Assembly: GCA_008668455.1 (NCBI GenBank)
Contig: RQCD01000058.1
Coordinates: 1 to 10,449 of the forward strand
Length of the DNA stretch: 10,449 nucleotides
Origin: Clostridia bacterium
GTDB lineage: Bacteria > Bacillota > Clostridia > UBA1381
Direction of reading: 5' to 3'
The notes beneath the pieces were generated by a model that searched no databases, was not told where the DNA came from, and was given only the letters and a program-made list of their open reading frames with translations. Below, in pieces: positions 7,906 to 10,449 of this stretch (position 1 is the first letter of the stretch; each line of letters opens with the position of its first letter). A program made the position numbers and the translations under genes.

Positions 7906-8775
7906 CTATTCCCAATCCTTATGTTCCTTTAATGCGCTGTATAGTGCGCAATAGCTTTCGTACCGCGAGGGAGAAATGCCGCCCTCTGAAAGCTTTTTTT
8001 TCACGGCACAGTCCGGCTCGCTGATGTGAGAACAACCGCGAAAACGGCATTCTCCGACATTCCGCATTTCCGGGAAGCACCAAAAAAGCTCCTCCGGCGG
8101 AAAATTTTCCGGCACAAGCGAGCTAAAGCCAGGGGTATCCAACACAAATCCCCCCTCCGGCAGCGGAAAAAGCTCCACATGGCGCGTGGTGTGCTTTCCG
8201 CGCTGTAACCGTTCGCTCACCGATCCGGTTTCTAATTCCGTACTGGTCAAAAGCGTTAAAAGGCTTGATTTCCCTACTCCGGAAAGTCCTGCAAAGGCAG
8301 TCGTTTTTCCGCGGATCAAGGTTCTTAATTCCTCAACCCCCTCGCCGGTTTCTGCCGAGGTACGAAAGATCGGATAACCGGCAGACCGATAGATTGTTTC
8401 TAACGCATGTCCGCTTTCCAGATCCTCCTTATTAAAGCAGAGAACAGGAGAAATCCCCTGCCGCTCTGCAATCACGAGCATTTTATCTAAAAAGTACGGA
8501 TTCGCCTCCGGGGATTTGGTCGCGCTGACAAGCACAAGCATATCAATATTGGCAACGCTCGGTCGGATCAGCGCATTTTTTCTCTCACCGATTTCTGTGA
8601 TGCTTACCTGCTCTCCGTTTAATTCAATTGTCACAAAATCGCCGATCATCGGCTTTGTTCCCTGTGTTCGGAAACTTCCCCTCGCCCGGCATTCGTAGGT
8701 TTTTCCATCCTCTGCCCTGACATAATAAAATCCGCCGATTCCTTTTGTGATGACCCCGGTCAAATACTTCACCAT
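7906..8775 (-). CDS. rsgA: Ribosome small subunit-dependent GTPase RsgA (circularly permuted)
   Basis: Assembly GTPase that checks late maturation of the 30S subunit; in B. subtilis (CpgA) it is a substrate of PrkC. At 289 residues it has the usual length. An N-terminal OB fold (about 1-68) precedes a GTPase domain in permuted order: G4 NKED (115-118), G5 SAETG (140-144), G1 P-loop GLSGVGKSS (163-171), G2 TTRH (196-199) and G3 DTPGF (213-217). A C-terminal zinc site follows (Cys243, Cys248, His250, Cys256). The start is unusual: the kinase stop TAA is in the same frame, directly followed by AGG and then ATG, so no earlier start is possible. The only purine-rich motif, AAAGG at 8776-8780, abuts the ATG with no spacer, so initiation probably depends on ribosomes finishing the kinase. 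GTG at 8772 is an alternative that would remove one residue. Confidence 0.97.
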   Translation of the reverse strand: MVKYLTGVITKGIGGFYYVRAEDGKTYECRARGSFRTQGTKPMIGDFVTIELNGEQVSITEIGERKNALIRPSVANIDMLVLVSATKSPEANPYFLDKMLVIAERQGISPVLCFNKEDLESGHALETIYRSAGYPIFRTSAETGEGVEELRTLIRGKTTAFAGLSGVGKSSLLTLLTSTELETGSVSERLQRGKHTTRHVELFPLPEGGFVLDTPGFSSLVPENFPPEELFWCFPEMRNVGECRFRGCSHISEPDCAVKKKLSEGGISPSRYESYCALYSALKEHKDWE

Positions 8776-8778
8776 CCT

Positions 8779-10449
8779 TTAAAAGTCTACAACCTTGGTT
8801 GTCTGTAAAACGCCATTAAAATAAATTTCCACCGTAACTGAGCTATTGCTCTTAGACGCTACTGAAATATCCACCTTGCCCTCTGCTGTCATATGCTTTT
8901 GATCGTGGATGGTTTTCCCGTTTGCTACCACCTTCACCTGTACAGAGTCACCCAAAGATTCGTTTAGCGGAATCGTAAAGGTTTTTTGCTTTAAATCCTC
9001 CTGAGGCTTTTGGGTTTCTGCCGGTTTTTGCGTTGCCGGCGCGATGGTTTCTGGCGGTTCGGGTGTGTTTTCGATTGCCTTGCTGACTGTCAGCGTAACA
9101 GCGCTTTTCTCTGCCGCTTCACTGCCGCCCTTCGGGCTCTGCGAAAGAACGATTCCGGCGGTTTTATCCGATTCTTCCTCTACCACCTTGCACGAAAAAC
9201 CTGCTGCTGCAACCAGTTTCTTTGCCTGATCCAGGCTATAGCCTAACACCTCCGGCACTTCTGCCAATCCTGTTTCCGGGCTTGCGCTTGCCTTTTCTCC
9301 GGAACAGACATGCAGAATCACCATGGAATCCTTGGACACCTTTGTTCCCTTTTTCGGAGACTGTGCAATGACCTGTCCTGCCTCATACACGTCGCTGTCC
9401 TCTAAAAGCTTGCGGCATTTTAATCCCATTTCGGTCAGCTGCGCCTCTGCCTTATCATAGTCCATGCCAATCAGGCTCGGCATCTGAATATCTGCCTCTT
9501 TTTCACCCGAGCTGATGATAATTTTAATCGGCTTTTTCCGCTTGACATAATTATTTGCGCCCGGATTCTGATCCATAACGCGCCCGTCCTCATATTCCTC
9601 TGAGGTCTGATAGGTAACGCTGTCCTCATCCACCTTAAAGCCTGCCTCCCTGGCAGTTTCAATTGCCTCCTCCAGCGTCTGGTTCATCAAATCCGGAACC
9701 TGGTATTCCTTTCCTCCGCCCGAAAAGAAGAAATACGCACCAACTCCCAAAACAAATGCCAGGGAAACGGATGCAATTAAGAGAGTACGGACAAAATCCG
9801 CCTCTTTCTTTTTCTTTTTTCCGGTTTGTCTTGCCGGCTGCTTTTCCCTCCGGTACTCCCGGCGTTCCTCAAACTCTCCGTCGGTGATGCTTTTTAAATC
9901 CATCACAAGATCCATTGCCGACTGATAGCGATTGTGCTGCTCCTTTGCAATTGCTTTCATCACAATTGCGCCCACCTCCGGAGGAATCTCCGGATTGATT
10001 GCACAGCAGTCCGCAGGCTCCTGCTCCAGCTTCATCAAAGCGACTGAAACCGGATTTTCACCATCGAACGGTACATGTCCGGTCAGCATTTCATACAACA
10101 CCACACCAAGCGAATATATATCTGACTTCTTGTCCACATAGCCGCCGCGCGCCTGTTCGGGGGAAATATAGTGTACAGATCCCAAAACCTGATTTTTTGC
10201 GCCGGCAACCAAGGTTTCGGTCGTTGTGATACGTGCGATTCCAAAGTCGGCAACCTTGACAATGCCATCCTTGGTCAATAAAATATTGTGCGGCTTAATG
10301 TCCCGGTGAACAATGCCATGCTCATGCGCACACTCCAGCGCCAGACCGATCTGCACCGCAAAATCGCATGCCTCTCTCCACGGAAGAATGCCCTTTTCCT
10401 TTATGTATTCCTTAAGCGTCATTCCGTCCACAAGCTCCATCACGATATA
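8779..10449 (-). CDS. prkC: PASTA-domain Ser/Thr protein kinase (PrkC/PknB/Stk family), 5' end cut off by the window
   Basis: Membrane-bound eukaryotic-type Ser/Thr kinase that senses peptidoglycan or lipid II outside the cell and phosphorylates cytoplasmic targets. Numbering from the GTG at 10443: HRDIKPHN catalytic loop (46-53), DFG (66-68), Thr-rich activation segment (about 73-92), SPEQ (94-97), a basic Lys-rich stretch (209-213), one transmembrane helix (about 217-240), three PASTA repeats (about 247-313, 319-382, 394-456), a Pro/Thr/Glu-rich linker (459-483) and a final beta-rich domain (487-554). The frame is open to the right edge and reads YIVMELV, typical of the kinase hinge region, so the GTG/ATG there is not the real start. 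The glycine loop and catalytic Lys (roughly 80 residues) lie outside. The stop TAA is followed by only three bases before rsgA. In relatives the PP2C phosphatase prpC lies just upstream. The family call is certain; the ligand is inference. Confidence 0.97.
   Translation of the reverse strand, partial: YIVMELVDGMTLKEYIKEKGILPWREACDFAVQIGLALECAHEHGIVHRDIKPHNILLTKDGIVKVADFGIARITTTETLVAGAKNQVLGSVHYISPEQARGGYVDKKSDIYSLGVVLYEMLTGHVPFDGENPVSVALMKLEQEPADCCAINPEIPPEVGAIVMKAIAKEQHNRYQSAMDLVMDLKSITDGEFEERREYRREKQPARQTGKKKKKEADFVRTLLIASVSLAFVLGVGAYFFFSGGGKEYQVPDLMNQTLEEAIETAREAGFKVDEDSVTYQTSEEYEDGRVMDQNPGANNYVKRKKPIKIIISSGEKEADIQMPSLIGMDYDKAEAQLTEMGLKCRKLLEDSDVYEAGQVIAQSPKKGTKVSKDSMVILHVCSGEKASASPETGLAEVPEVLGYSLDQAKKLVAAAGFSCKVVEEESDKTAGIVLSQSPKGGSEAAEKSAVTLTVSKAIENTPEPPETIAPATQKPAETQKPQEDLKQKTFTIPLNESLGDSVQVKVVANGKTIHDQKHMTAEGKVDISVASKSNSSVTVEIYFNGVLQTTKVVDF

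Noticed and set aside
7892..7915. Earlier TTG start for rpe overlapping rsgA
   Set aside because: It would add eight residues absent from the family, and AAAGGA is correctly spaced for the ATG at 7891.

Overview
The window looks like a chromosomal segment of a Firmicute, most likely a clostridium of the Lachnospiraceae type. This is inferred from the gene order PASTA kinase - rsgA - rpe - thiamine pyrophosphokinase (also seen in Bacillus subtilis as prkC-cpgA-rpe-thiN), from a ThiI without a rhodanese domain sitting beside a dedicated cysteine desulfurase, and from strong AGGAGG-like ribosome binding sites. I cannot name a species. All genes are on the minus strand, so transcription runs from position 10449 towards position 1.

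Positions 10449 to 3070 form one tightly packed housekeeping operon: the PASTA-domain Ser/Thr kinase (5' end outside the window), rsgA, rpe, thiN, a nifS/iscS-type cysteine desulfurase, thiI and cinA. Junctions range from a 4-base ATGA overlap to 15 bases, so there is no room for internal terminators or riboswitches, and translational coupling is likely throughout. The content links cell-envelope sensing (kinase) with ribosome assembly (RsgA), pentose phosphate metabolism (Rpe), thiamine diphosphate synthesis (ThiN), sulfur transfer for 4-thiouridine in tRNA and possibly thiazole synthesis (desulfurase plus ThiI), and pyridine nucleotide recycling (CinA). Three starts were moved downstream of the longest reading frame because a ribosome binding site decides them (rpe, cysteine desulfurase, and the large gene after cinA).

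After cinA an 80-base gap carries a good sigma-A-type promoter (TTGCAA, 17 bases, TATAAT) and a strong ribosome binding site. They serve a large gene that occupies positions 2989 to the left edge. It encodes a cytoplasmic, multidomain protein that resembles a glycoside hydrolase: beta-rich N-terminal regions, then a likely catalytic region, then a segment like the glutamine-amidotransferase-like 'trimerisation' domain of GH42 beta-galactosidases. Its frame is broken by a TAA at 1225-1223 with no frameshift. The protein-like reading continues immediately on the other side for another 399 codons to a TAG at 25-23, after which the frame is again open to the window edge. This is the most unusual point of the window. 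The simplest reading is a recently inactivated (or mis-sequenced) gene; the neighbouring genes use TAA and TAG as normal stops, which argues against a changed genetic code. I see no mobile element, CRISPR array, tRNA, rRNA or prophage.
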